From positions 43,775 through 107,774 of the forward strand of contig CAKPCK010000003.1 in NCBI GenBank assembly GCA_934141555.1: a stretch of 64,000 bases of DNA, written 5' to 3'. The position numbers and the translations under genes are program-made. The notes beneath the pieces were generated by a model. It saw only the letters and a program-made list of their open reading frames with translations. It had not been told where the DNA came from and searched no databases. The stretch is from an uncultured Clostridia bacterium. Lineage in GTDB: Bacteria > Bacillota > Clostridia > TANB77 > CAG-508. Below are positions 49,113 to 56,738 of the stretch, one piece after another. Positions within the stretch are counted from its first letter, which is position 1. Each line of letters begins with the position of its first letter.

Positions 49113-49868
49113 ATGATGGAAGAATTTGCAGAATATATTTTAAATGAAGAAGACTTAATAGCTAAAGAAGAAATAATATATTTTTTAGCCCCAAAATTAG
49201 GAATTAATTTTGATAAGGCAACAATATTTAAAACTGAAATAGCAAGAATGTTTTTAAAATATACAAAAATAAGATTAGATCATAATTTAATATTAACTGC
49301 ATGTTTATTATGTAATTGTAAGAAAGTTGATGATGCTCAAAAGTTAGGAAAAGTACAAACATATGCAATAGAAGGGAGTCAATTGTTAAAAAAGTTAGGC
49401 TTTAATGCAAGATTTTGTAAAATATGTGAAGGTGTAAATAGATATGGAGAACAAGAAAAAAGGGAACCAGAAAGTGATGTGTTAGAGCTAGTAGATCAAT
49501 TTGGAGGAATGTTATTAGATAGACCAGAAAGAATAGGTCTGAATACTGATGAAGCATTGGTTTTGCTAGAACATAGAAACTTAAGAAATGAATATAATAG
49601 ATATTTAGAAAGTTTTAGAGAATTTGCACAAACTTTTGATAAAGTATATATTCAAGGAGTTGTAAATACAACTGTTTTTGCAAGATTACAAAAATTATTT
49701 AGAGAATCAAAAGATGTTCCAGAATTTGTAGGCAAACTTTCTATAGATTATTCTGTTACTGTTGATCAAAAAATAGTAGAAGTACTAAAAAATACAACAG
49801 TTGATACAGAAAATAAATCATTATTTACAAATGAAACAAAAGAAAAAATATTAAAACATATAGAATAA
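49113..49868 (+). CDS. Unknown 251-aa protein downstream of ftsH
   Basis: Not assigned. All-helical appearance with ILTACLLCNCKKVDDAQKLG, then GSQLLKKLGFNARFCKICEG and later EYNRYLESFREFAQTF. The layout of the helices is reminiscent of HD-domain proteins, but the metal-binding His-Asp pairs are not present, so a catalytically dead relative is only a possibility. Two adjacent ATGs are possible starts (49113 and 49116); the RBS is AAAAGGAGAAC. Close spacing (19 bases) to ftsH implies a common transcript. Confidence 0.7.
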   Translation: MMEEFAEYILNEEDLIAKEEIIYFLAPKLGINFDKATIFKTEIARMFLKYTKIRLDHNLILTACLLCNCKKVDDAQKLGKVQTYAIEGSQLLKKLGFNARFCKICEGVNRYGEQEKREPESDVLELVDQFGGMLLDRPERIGLNTDEALVLLEHRNLRNEYNRYLESFREFAQTFDKVYIQGVVNTTVFARLQKLFRESKDVPEFVGKLSIDYSVTVDQKIVEVLKNTTVDTENKSLFTNETKEKILKHIE

Positions 49869-49872
49869 AGAA

Positions 49873-49915
49873 AAGGAGGATATGCTAGCTTTTGAGCTAG
49901 CATAAACTAAAAATG
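49873..49915 (+). promoter_or_regulatory. Ribosome binding site separated from the start codon by a perfect hairpin (endoQ)
   Basis: AAGGAGG (49873-49879) lies 33 bases from the ATG at 49913. In between, TATGCTAGCT (49881-49890), TTTG, AGCTAGCATA (49895-49904) form a perfect 10-bp stem with a tetraloop. Folded, 1 + 8 = 9 unpaired bases remain, the ideal spacing. A tiny frame (MLAFELA) inside the stem could instead be a leader peptide, but its ATG is only 2 bases from the SD. Confidence 0.78.
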
Positions 49916-51106
49916 TACGAAGTATTTGCAGATTTACATGTCCATATAGGAAGAAGTGAGAATGGAAAGCCAATAAAAATTACTGCAGCAAGAAGCCTAA
50001 ATTTTGCTAATATCGCAAAAGAATGTGCTGAAAGAAAAGGAATAAATATAGTAGGAATAATCGATTGCGCATCGCCATATGTAATAGAAGATATTGAAAA
50101 ATTTCTTCAAACAGGCGAAGCATATGAATTAAAAGATGGTGGAATAATTTATAGAGATAAAGTTTGTATATTATTAGGAAGCGAAGTAGAAACATCAGAA
50201 AAAGGAAGAAATGGAAAAAAAGGAGCTGCACATAATATATGTTTCTTCCCACATTTAAATGATATAAAATCATTTTCACAAGAAATGAGTCATCATATAA
50301 AAAATATTACATTAAGTACGCAAAGATCTGATTTATCAGGATATGATTTAATAGATATAGTAGAAAAATATAATGGAATACTAATACCAGCACATATATT
50401 TACACCATTTAAAAGCTATTATGGAAATTGTACTGATAGAATAGAAAATATATTTAAAGAGAAATATAATAAGATATTTGCAGTAGAATTAGGTTTAAGT
50501 TCAGATACATATTTAGCTGATATGATTTCAGAATTGGAAGGAAAGACATTTGTTACAAATTCAGATGCGCACTCTCTTCCTAAAATAGCAAGAGAATATA
50601 ATAAAATGTTAGTAAATGATATAAGTTTTAAAGAAGTAGTAAAAGCATTAAAAAATGAAGATGGTCGAAAAGTTTTAGTAAATTATGGATTAGATCCAAA
50701 GCTTGGAAAATATCATAGGACACATTGTGACAATTGTGATTGTACAATTGAAACAAAAGAACCAGTAGATAAGTGTCCAAACTGTGGAAGTGATAAAGTA
50801 ACATTTGGAGTTTTTGATAGAATAGAATTAATAAAAGATAAAGAAGAATCAAAAAGTCCTGAAAATAGACCACCATATGTTTATCAGATACCATTAAATT
50901 TTATTCCTGGAGTAGGTGGAAAAACAATTGATAAATTGTTGGATGCCTTTGATACAGAAATGAATATTTTACATAAATTATCAAATGATGATATAGAAGC
51001 AGTTGTTGGAGAAAAAATTGCAAAAAATATTATAAATGCACGAGAAGGAAAAATGAAAGTAGAATCTGGTGGAGGCGGAATATACGGAAAAGTTTCAGCC
51101 GAATAG
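49913..51106 (+). CDS. Endonuclease Q-like PHP nuclease (397 aa)
   Basis: EndoQ nicks DNA 5' of deaminated bases such as uracil and hypoxanthine. Three parts are visible: a PHP domain with metal residues in FADLHVHIGRS, GIIDCASPY, LGSEVETSEKG, ILIPAHIFTPF and TNSDAHSLPKI; a zinc ribbon with CDNCDC and CPNCGS about 20 residues apart; and a C-terminal helix-hairpin-helix (NFIPGVGGKTIDKLL). Length matches bacterial EndoQ. The translation start has the SD-hairpin-ATG arrangement described separately. It sits between a gene of unknown role and spoIIM; some spore formers use such DNA repair at germination, an inference. Confidence 0.9.
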   Translation: MYEVFADLHVHIGRSENGKPIKITAARSLNFANIAKECAERKGINIVGIIDCASPYVIEDIEKFLQTGEAYELKDGGIIYRDKVCILLGSEVETSEKGRNGKKGAAHNICFFPHLNDIKSFSQEMSHHIKNITLSTQRSDLSGYDLIDIVEKYNGILIPAHIFTPFKSYYGNCTDRIENIFKEKYNKIFAVELGLSSDTYLADMISELEGKTFVTNSDAHSLPKIAREYNKMLVNDISFKEVVKALKNEDGRKVLVNYGLDPKLGKYHRTHCDNCDCTIETKEPVDKCPNCGSDKVTFGVFDRIELIKDKEESKSPENRPPYVYQIPLNFIPGVGGKTIDKLLDAFDTEMNILHKLSNDDIEAVVGEKIAKNIINAREGKMKVESGGGGIYGKVSAE

Positions 51107-51187
51107 TTTTAAACTTAAATAAAGTTCTAAAAAAATCTTTATTGAATAAAAATTATGTATAAAGTTTATTTAATAAGGAGAGCAAAA

Positions 51188-51817
51188 GTGCGAAAGAAAA
51201 AAAGTGAAATCGTAAATATAATTAAAGAAGAGATTATCAGTAATTATAAATCATATATACTTGTAATAATATTATTTTCAATTGGATTATTTTTAGGTGT
51301 ATTATTTATAAATCAAACAGAAAATCAAGAAAATGTTGCAAAATATATAAATACATATATTGATGAAATAAAAATGTTAGAAGATAATAATACAATAGTA
51401 CAATTGAAAACAGATATAAAAAGTAATATATTTTTGGTATTTATATTATGGTTTGCAGGAACAACAATAGTAGGAATTCCGATAGTTTTTGGAATAATTA
51501 TAGCAAGAGGATTTTGCTTAGGATATACAATCTCTGCATGTGTAATAACATTAGGAAAAATAAAAGGATTAATATTTGTACTACTAACAATATTTTTACA
51601 AAATTTAATATTAATACCAGCATTATTATTTTTAGGAGTTAGTAGTATAAAATTATATAAATCAATAGTAAAAGATAGAAGAAAAGAAAATATAAAAGTA
51701 TCAATATTAAAGCATAGTATAATTTCTATATTTATATTAATAGTTTTAGTTATTTCATCTTTTGTAAAAATAGAAATATCATATAGATTAATATTATTAT
51801 TTGCAAAATATTTTTAG
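51188..51817 (+). CDS. spoIIM: Stage II sporulation protein M (209 aa)
   Basis: Membrane component of the SpoIIDMP complex that remodels septal peptidoglycan during engulfment. It has about five hydrophobic segments with a basic N-terminus (RKKKSEIVNIIKEEIISNY), a first extracytoplasmic stretch, and the typical GTTIVGIPIVFGIIIARGFC and GLIFVLLTIFLQNLILIPAL motifs. Length is close to the 214 aa of Bacillus SpoIIM. Start is a GTG at 51188 with AAGGAG 8 bases away; the ATG at 51155 would precede that RBS. Partners spoIID and spoIIP are not in the window. Confidence 0.87.
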   Translation: MRKKKSEIVNIIKEEIISNYKSYILVIILFSIGLFLGVLFINQTENQENVAKYINTYIDEIKMLEDNNTIVQLKTDIKSNIFLVFILWFAGTTIVGIPIVFGIIIARGFCLGYTISACVITLGKIKGLIFVLLTIFLQNLILIPALLFLGVSSIKLYKSIVKDRRKENIKVSILKHSIISIFILIVLVISSFVKIEISYRLILLFAKYF

Positions 51818-51836
51818 GGAAATAGATTAAAAACTA

Positions 51837-51865
51837 TTTACAATTTAGAGAAAATTTGATATAAC
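51837..51865 (+). promoter_or_regulatory. xerD promoter
   Basis: TTTACA (51837-51842), 17-base spacer, TATAAC (51860-51865) with upstream TG. Confidence 0.7.
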
Positions 51866-51920
51866 ATAAACGTACATTATTTATGTTAAATTTACAATTA
51901 AAATTAGGGTGGGGAAAGAA

Positions 51921-52802
51921 ATGGAAGAAGAATTAAACTTATTTTTTGGATTTTTAGAAAATGACAAAAAAGTATCAAATAATACTCTTCAATCATATGA
52001 AAGAGATTTAAAACAATATGAAAAATATTTAAGTGAACAAGGAAAAGAATATAAAGAAGAAACAAACGAAGGAATTAAAGAGTACATAACATATATGCAA
52101 GAAATAGGTAAAAAATCATCAACAATTTCAAGAGGCTTAGCATCAATTAGATCATTTTACCAATATGGAGTAAAAAATAAGGATGTAGAAAATGACCCAA
52201 CAGAAGGAATTTCATCACCAAAAATAGAGAAAAGAGTTCCTAGTGTATTAACATCAAGTGAAGTAGCACTATTATTAGATCAACCAAAAAATGTTGATTT
52301 AAAAGGAACTAGAGATAAAGCAATGCTAGAATTTGCATATGCAACAGGAATGAGAGTTACAGAAATTATATCATTAAATGTTGAAGATGTAGATTTAGAA
52401 AAAGGTTTTGCAACATGTAAAAATGGAAAAAAAGAAAGAACAGTGCCATTAGGAGAAATGTCATTAAAAGCACTAAAAGATTATGTTGAAAATGCAAGAA
52501 ATATAATGATAAAAGATGAAAACGAAAAAGCATTATTTGTAAATGTTAATGGTCAAAGATTAACAAGACAAGGATTTTGGAAAATTATAAAATATTACAA
52601 AGAACAAGCCCATATTGAAAAAGACATAACACCACATGTATTAAGACATTCATTTGCAACACATTTATTACAAAATGGAGCAGATTTAAAATCAATTCAA
52701 ACAATGCTTGGACATTCAGACATATTGTCAACACAAGTATATATGCAGTTTCAAGATGAAAGTTTAAAAAATGTTTATAGAAAAGCTCATCCAAGAGCAT
52801 AG
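51921..52802 (+). CDS. xerD: XerD-type site-specific tyrosine recombinase (293 aa)
   Basis: Resolves chromosome dimers at dif with its partner. N-terminal SAM-like domain (FLENDKKVSNNTLQSYERDL) and catalytic domain with the RKHRHY set: Arg in YATGMRVTEIISL, Lys in the CKNGKKERTVPLG beta-hairpin, HVLRHSFATHLLQNGAD with His and Arg, His in TMLGHSDILST and Tyr in QVYMQF. Length and the spoIIM neighbourhood match Firmicutes XerD, which often lies near spoIIM and deoB/punA. The ATG at 51921 is chosen; GTG at 51909 overlaps the RBS. Confidence 0.92.
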   Translation: MEEELNLFFGFLENDKKVSNNTLQSYERDLKQYEKYLSEQGKEYKEETNEGIKEYITYMQEIGKKSSTISRGLASIRSFYQYGVKNKDVENDPTEGISSPKIEKRVPSVLTSSEVALLLDQPKNVDLKGTRDKAMLEFAYATGMRVTEIISLNVEDVDLEKGFATCKNGKKERTVPLGEMSLKALKDYVENARNIMIKDENEKALFVNVNGQRLTRQGFWKIIKYYKEQAHIEKDITPHVLRHSFATHLLQNGADLKSIQTMLGHSDILSTQVYMQFQDESLKNVYRKAHPRA

Positions 52803-52806
52803 TATA

Positions 52807-52834
52807 AGAAGAAGGATAACCTCCTTCTTTTTTG
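52807..52834 (+). terminator. Short intrinsic terminator after xerD
   Basis: AGAAGAAGG pairs with CCTTCTT across ATAACCT, then TTTTTT. Confidence 0.7.
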
Positions 52835-52876
52835 TATTTAAATATAAATGTTTTTTCATATTTTATATTAAAACTC

Positions 52877-52905
52877 TTGACAGTTAACAATAATAATTAT
52901 AAAAT
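52877..52905 (+). promoter_or_regulatory. rny promoter
   Basis: TTGACA (52877-52882), 17-base spacer, TAAAAT (52900-52905). Confidence 0.75.
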
Positions 52906-53001
52906 ATAATAGGTTGAAAAAATATATAAAAAATAATGAAAATCGTATATATATATATTTATTCGAACATTGAAAATTTAATAAGAAAGAGGTGTATGAT
53001 T

Positions 53002-54546
53002 ATGGAAAATAATATAATCATTATCGCCGCTGTCTTAATCTCATTAGTAATAGGAATACTAGTTGGAATAGTAATTAGAAAAAAAATTGCTGAATCAAAA
53101 ATTAATGGAGCAGAAGAAGAAGCAAAAAAACTAGTAGAATTAGCAAAAATAGAAGCAGATAATTTGAAAAAAGAAGAAATCTTTAAAGCTAAAGAAGAAA
53201 TTATGAATGCTAGAAATGAACTAGACAAAGAGATTAAAGAAAGAAGAGGCGAAATTCAAAAACAAGAAAGCAGAATTATTCAAAAGGAAGAAAATTTAGA
53301 AAGACGTTCAGATAATTTTGAGAAAAAAGAAAAAGACTTAGAAAGAGAAGAGCAAAATCTAAATGAAAGAAAACAAGATGTTGAGAATTTGTATACAGAA
53401 CAAATGAAAGTTCTTCAAGACATTGCAAAATTAACACAAGAAGAAGCCAAAAATCAATTATTAAAAAGTGTAGAACAAGACATAACATCTGAAAAAGCAG
53501 CATTAATAAGAGAATTAACTCAAAAGGCAAAAGATGAAGCCTTAAAAAATGGAAGAGAAATAATTACTTATGCTATTCAAAAATGTGCAGCAGATCATTC
53601 AGCTGAAACAACTGTATCAATAGTTCCACTTCCATCTGATGATGTAAAAGGAAGAATTATTGGTAGAGAAGGAAGAAATATAAGAGCTTTAGAAACATTA
53701 ACAGGAATTGATTTAATAATAGATGATACACCTGAAGCTGTAATCTTATCAGGATTTGATCCATTAAGAAGAGAAGTTGCTAGAATTGCTCTTGAAAAAT
53801 TAATTGATGATGGAAGAATTCATCCAGCCAAAATTGAAGAAATGGTAGAAAAAGCAAAACAAGAATTAGCAGAAACTATTCGTTCAGAAGGTGAAAGAGC
53901 AGCACTTGAAAGTGGAGTTATAGGTTTAAATCCAGAACTTATAAAATTATTAGGAAAATTAAAATATAGAACAAGTTATGGACAAAACGTATTGAATCAT
54001 TCTATAGAAGTATCAAATTTAGCAAGAATAATGGCAGAAGAACTTGGATTAGATGCAAAACTTGCTCGTCGAGCTGGATTATTACATGATATTGGAAAAG
54101 CATTAGATCATGATATGGAAGGAACACATGTTGAAATCGGTGTAGAAATATTAAAGAAATTTAAAGAAAATCCACTTGTAATAAATGCAGTAGAAGCACA
54201 TCATGGAGATGTTGAACCACAAACATTAGAAGCAGTATTAGTACAAGCTGCTGATGCAATATCTGCATCAAGACCAGGAGCAAGAAGAGAAACATTAGAA
54301 GCATATATAAAGAGATTAGAAAATCTTGAATCTATTGCAGATTCATTTGATGGTGTTGAAAAATCATTTGCAATACAAGCTGGTAGAGAAGTTAGAATAA
54401 TAGTAAAACCAGAAAAAATTACAGATGATCAAATGACATTATTAGCAAGAGATGTTTCTAAGAGAATAGAAGAAGAAATGGATTATCCAGGACAAATTAA
54501 AGTTAATATAATTAGAGAAACAAGAGTAGTAGATTATGCTAAATAA
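53002..54546 (+). CDS. rny: Ribonuclease Y (514 aa)
   Basis: Membrane-anchored endoribonuclease that starts mRNA decay in Firmicutes. Order of parts: N-terminal helix (IIIIAAVLISLVIGILVGIV), long charged coiled coil (about 40-200, rich in KKEEIFKAKEE-type heptads), KH domain with GRIIGREGRNIRALETLTG, and HD domain with catalytic LLHDIGKALDHDMEGTH and VEAHHGDVEP. Length matches Bacillus Rny. The ATG at 53002 has AAGAGGTGTATGATT before it; the longer frame from 52936 precedes that RBS. Confidence 0.95.
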   Translation: MENNIIIIAAVLISLVIGILVGIVIRKKIAESKINGAEEEAKKLVELAKIEADNLKKEEIFKAKEEIMNARNELDKEIKERRGEIQKQESRIIQKEENLERRSDNFEKKEKDLEREEQNLNERKQDVENLYTEQMKVLQDIAKLTQEEAKNQLLKSVEQDITSEKAALIRELTQKAKDEALKNGREIITYAIQKCAADHSAETTVSIVPLPSDDVKGRIIGREGRNIRALETLTGIDLIIDDTPEAVILSGFDPLRREVARIALEKLIDDGRIHPAKIEEMVEKAKQELAETIRSEGERAALESGVIGLNPELIKLLGKLKYRTSYGQNVLNHSIEVSNLARIMAEELGLDAKLARRAGLLHDIGKALDHDMEGTHVEIGVEILKKFKENPLVINAVEAHHGDVEPQTLEAVLVQAADAISASRPGARRETLEAYIKRLENLESIADSFDGVEKSFAIQAGREVRIIVKPEKITDDQMTLLARDVSKRIEEEMDYPGQIKVNIIRETRVVDYAK

Positions 54547-54564
54547 TTAAAAGGAGAAAATAAT

Positions 54565-55347
54565 ATGGATCTAAAAAATATATATTTAGAAGAAATAAAA
54601 AATAGTAAAACATGCCATATTGAATCAAGTCACTTTTGTGACAGACCACAAATGTATAGTGGTCTTATATCACCACAGAGTACTATAAATATTCAGCCAG
54701 TACTTGATATTAATTTTAAAATTGATGAGGATGGTATGTGTGAAATCTTAGATATTTTTCAAAAAAAATATGAAGCATATAGTGAAGATGGTAAGAAAAA
54801 TCTGTTTAATATTTTGCAAGCAGTTTATGAAACTACAGAAGAGTATTTAGGAGGACACGGAAACGAAAGTAAAAGAATTAATATGTATGGTTCTAGTGAT
54901 ATATTACAATTGTCTGATATTAAAGGTGAAAGAGTAGGGTTATGCGCTGAACGAGCAAGTGTTGCACATGAAATTTTAACTACACTTCAAAAAGCAGGAG
55001 CTTTAAAATATACATCATACTTTACTGGTACTCACTTGGCAGCAAATAATGTTCCAAAAGTTCCACATGCAGTTGTTGTACTTCAGAATGAAGAAGATCC
55101 AAATAAAGTTTTTTTATATGATATAGAAAATCCAATTTTATATAAAGCTCCTGATGGAAAAAAATATAGATACATAGCTTTATATAGAATGGATGAGAAA
55201 CAATTTGAAGAATTTAAAAATGGAAAAACAATGGAATTAAAAGGCTTATTAGAAGAATACGATGGATATGAATTGGCAGAAGCTAAAAGACAATATGGGG
55301 AACAGGATAGTAGAATGTTTCATGAAAGCGATAATGATGGTAGATAA
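54565..55347 (+). CDS. Unknown protein with a possible Cys-His-Asp triad (260 aa)
   Basis: Not recognised by family. In the middle, VGLCAERASVAHEIL places a Cys at a helix start, followed about 50 residues on by VPHAVVVLQ with a His on a strand, then VFLYDIENPILY with an Asp. This order and spacing recall transglutaminase/papain-like enzymes (Cys-His-Asp), so a thiol hydrolase or amidase is a reasonable guess, no more. There is no signal peptide. It begins 18 bases after rny with RBS AAAAGGAG and ends at a terminator. Codon use mixes ATT and ATA. Confidence 0.7.
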   Translation: MDLKNIYLEEIKNSKTCHIESSHFCDRPQMYSGLISPQSTINIQPVLDINFKIDEDGMCEILDIFQKKYEAYSEDGKKNLFNILQAVYETTEEYLGGHGNESKRINMYGSSDILQLSDIKGERVGLCAERASVAHEILTTLQKAGALKYTSYFTGTHLAANNVPKVPHAVVVLQNEEDPNKVFLYDIENPILYKAPDGKKYRYIALYRMDEKQFEEFKNGKTMELKGLLEEYDGYELAEAKRQYGEQDSRMFHESDNDGR

Positions 55348-55350
55348 AAA

Positions 55351-55387
55351 TAAAAGAGGATTTTCGAAAGAAAGTCTTCTTTTTTTA
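55351..55387 (+). terminator. Intrinsic terminator
   Basis: AAAAGAGGATTTT pairs with AAAGTCTTCTTTT (with G-U pairs), followed by a T tract that runs into the dinB -35. Confidence 0.8.
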
Positions 55388-55416
55388 TTGACAAGTAAGA
55401 ACAAATGTTTTATAAT
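55388..55416 (+). promoter_or_regulatory. dinB promoter with SOS (LexA) box
   Basis: TTGACA (55388-55393), 17-base spacer, TATAAT (55411-55416). The spacer ends with GAACAAATGTTT (55399-55410), matching the Gram-positive SOS core GAACRNRYGTTY, so bound LexA would cover the promoter. Confidence 0.8.
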
Positions 55417-55447
55417 GATAACGATATAAAAATAAGCAGGTGATATT

Positions 55448-56659
55448 ATGGAAAGACAAATATTACATGTAGATGTAAACAATGCATTTTTAAGTTGGAC
55501 AGCAGTAGAAATGTTAAAACAAGGAAGTAAAATTGATATAAGAGAAATACCATCAGTAATAGGTGGAGATGAAAACAGAAGAGCAGGAATAGTATTAGCT
55601 AAAAGTCCCAAAGCAAAAATTTTTAGTATTATAACAGGAGAAACATTATATCAAGCAAGAATGAAATGTCCTCAATTACAGGTATATCCTGGAAATTATA
55701 ATATGTATAAAACATATTCAAATAGTTTATATAAATTATTACTTCAATATACAGACAAAATAGAAAGATTTAGCATAGATGAATGTTTTTTAGATATGAC
55801 TAACTATTTATGTGGAGATACATTAATAAATAAAGCATATGAAATAAAAAAGAGAGTAAAAGAAGAATTAGGATTTACAGTAAATGTTGGAGTGGCACAT
55901 AACAAATTATTAGCTAAAATGGCATCAGACTTTACAAAACCAGATAGAGTACATACATTATATGAAAATGAAATTCCAAGTAAAATGTGGACACTAAATG
56001 TTTCAGAATTATTAATGCTTGGAAGAAAAACAATTCCAAAACTTTCAAATATGAGAATAAGAACAATAGGAGACTTAGCCAAAACAGATAAAGAATTATT
56101 ATCAAAAAAATTTGGAAAACATGGAATAATGATGTGGGAATATGCAAATGGCATAGACAATTCAGAAGTACAATATAAATTTGAAAATCCTAAAGGAATT
56201 GGTAATTCTACAACTTTACCAGTTGATATAACTGAAATATCAAAATTAGAAGAAGTATTATTAGCATTAACAGAACAAGTAACATATAGATTAAGAAAAT
56301 ATAATATGTTAGCAAATGTAGTAAATGTTCAATTAAGAACAAGCAATTTTGAAAATAAAACACATCAAAGAAAATTAAATGAAGCAACATCAAACACCAA
56401 AGATATATTTAGAATGGCAAAAGAGCTATTAGAAGAAATGTATACTAATGGAATAGCAATAAGACTTGTAGGAATGAGAGTAGATGGATTAATTGAAAAG
56501 AATGAAAAACAATTATCACTATTTAATTCTAAAGATACAGAAAAACAAGAAAATTTAGACAAAGTAGTTGATGAATTAAAGCAAAAATTTGGATATAATT
56601 CTATTACTAGAGCAGGAAAATTACATTCTGAAAAAGAAATAAAATTAAAAGATATTTAA
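55448..56659 (+). CDS. dinB: Y-family DNA polymerase, DinB/Pol IV type (403 aa)
   Basis: Translesion polymerase. Palm motifs: ILHVDVNNAFLSW with the first catalytic Asp and FSIDECFLDMT with the Asp-Glu pair; VNVGVAHNKLLAKMASDFTK is the family's finger/palm segment; MLGRKTIPKLSNMRIRTIGD the HhH region; little-finger domain after about 240. A beta-clamp-binding motif, KQLSLF, lies near residue 360. Asn replaces Tyr/Phe in the usual DxDxFYA start. Length is normal. The promoter overlaps an SOS box, so damage induction is likely. RBS GCAGGTGATATT is modest. Confidence 0.92.
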   Translation: MERQILHVDVNNAFLSWTAVEMLKQGSKIDIREIPSVIGGDENRRAGIVLAKSPKAKIFSIITGETLYQARMKCPQLQVYPGNYNMYKTYSNSLYKLLLQYTDKIERFSIDECFLDMTNYLCGDTLINKAYEIKKRVKEELGFTVNVGVAHNKLLAKMASDFTKPDRVHTLYENEIPSKMWTLNVSELLMLGRKTIPKLSNMRIRTIGDLAKTDKELLSKKFGKHGIMMWEYANGIDNSEVQYKFENPKGIGNSTTLPVDITEISKLEEVLLALTEQVTYRLRKYNMLANVVNVQLRTSNFENKTHQRKLNEATSNTKDIFRMAKELLEEMYTNGIAIRLVGMRVDGLIEKNEKQLSLFNSKDTEKQENLDKVVDELKQKFGYNSITRAGKLHSEKEIKLKDI

Positions 56660-56675
56660 ATTAATAAAAATTTAA

Positions 56676-56704
56676 TTTAATAAAAATTTTATTTGTGATA
56701 TAAT
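56676..56704 (+). promoter_or_regulatory. Probable promoter of the PBP gene
   Basis: TTTAAT (56676-56681), 17-base spacer, TATAAT (56699-56704) with upstream TG. Confidence 0.55.
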
Positions 56705-56738
56705 ATCGATGAAATAAATTTTAGGGAAGGAAAAAAGT

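Noticed and set aside
49882..49905. Leader peptide MLAFELA before endoQ
   Set aside because: Its ATG is only 2 bases from the Shine-Dalgarno and the frame exists because of the palindrome; the hairpin-spacer explanation accounts for more. Kept as an alternative.
52936..53001. N-terminal extension of RNase Y from 52936
   Set aside because: It precedes the AAGAGGTG ribosome binding site and has a repetitive AT-rich TATATA stretch; the ATG at 53002 gives the normal membrane-anchor start.
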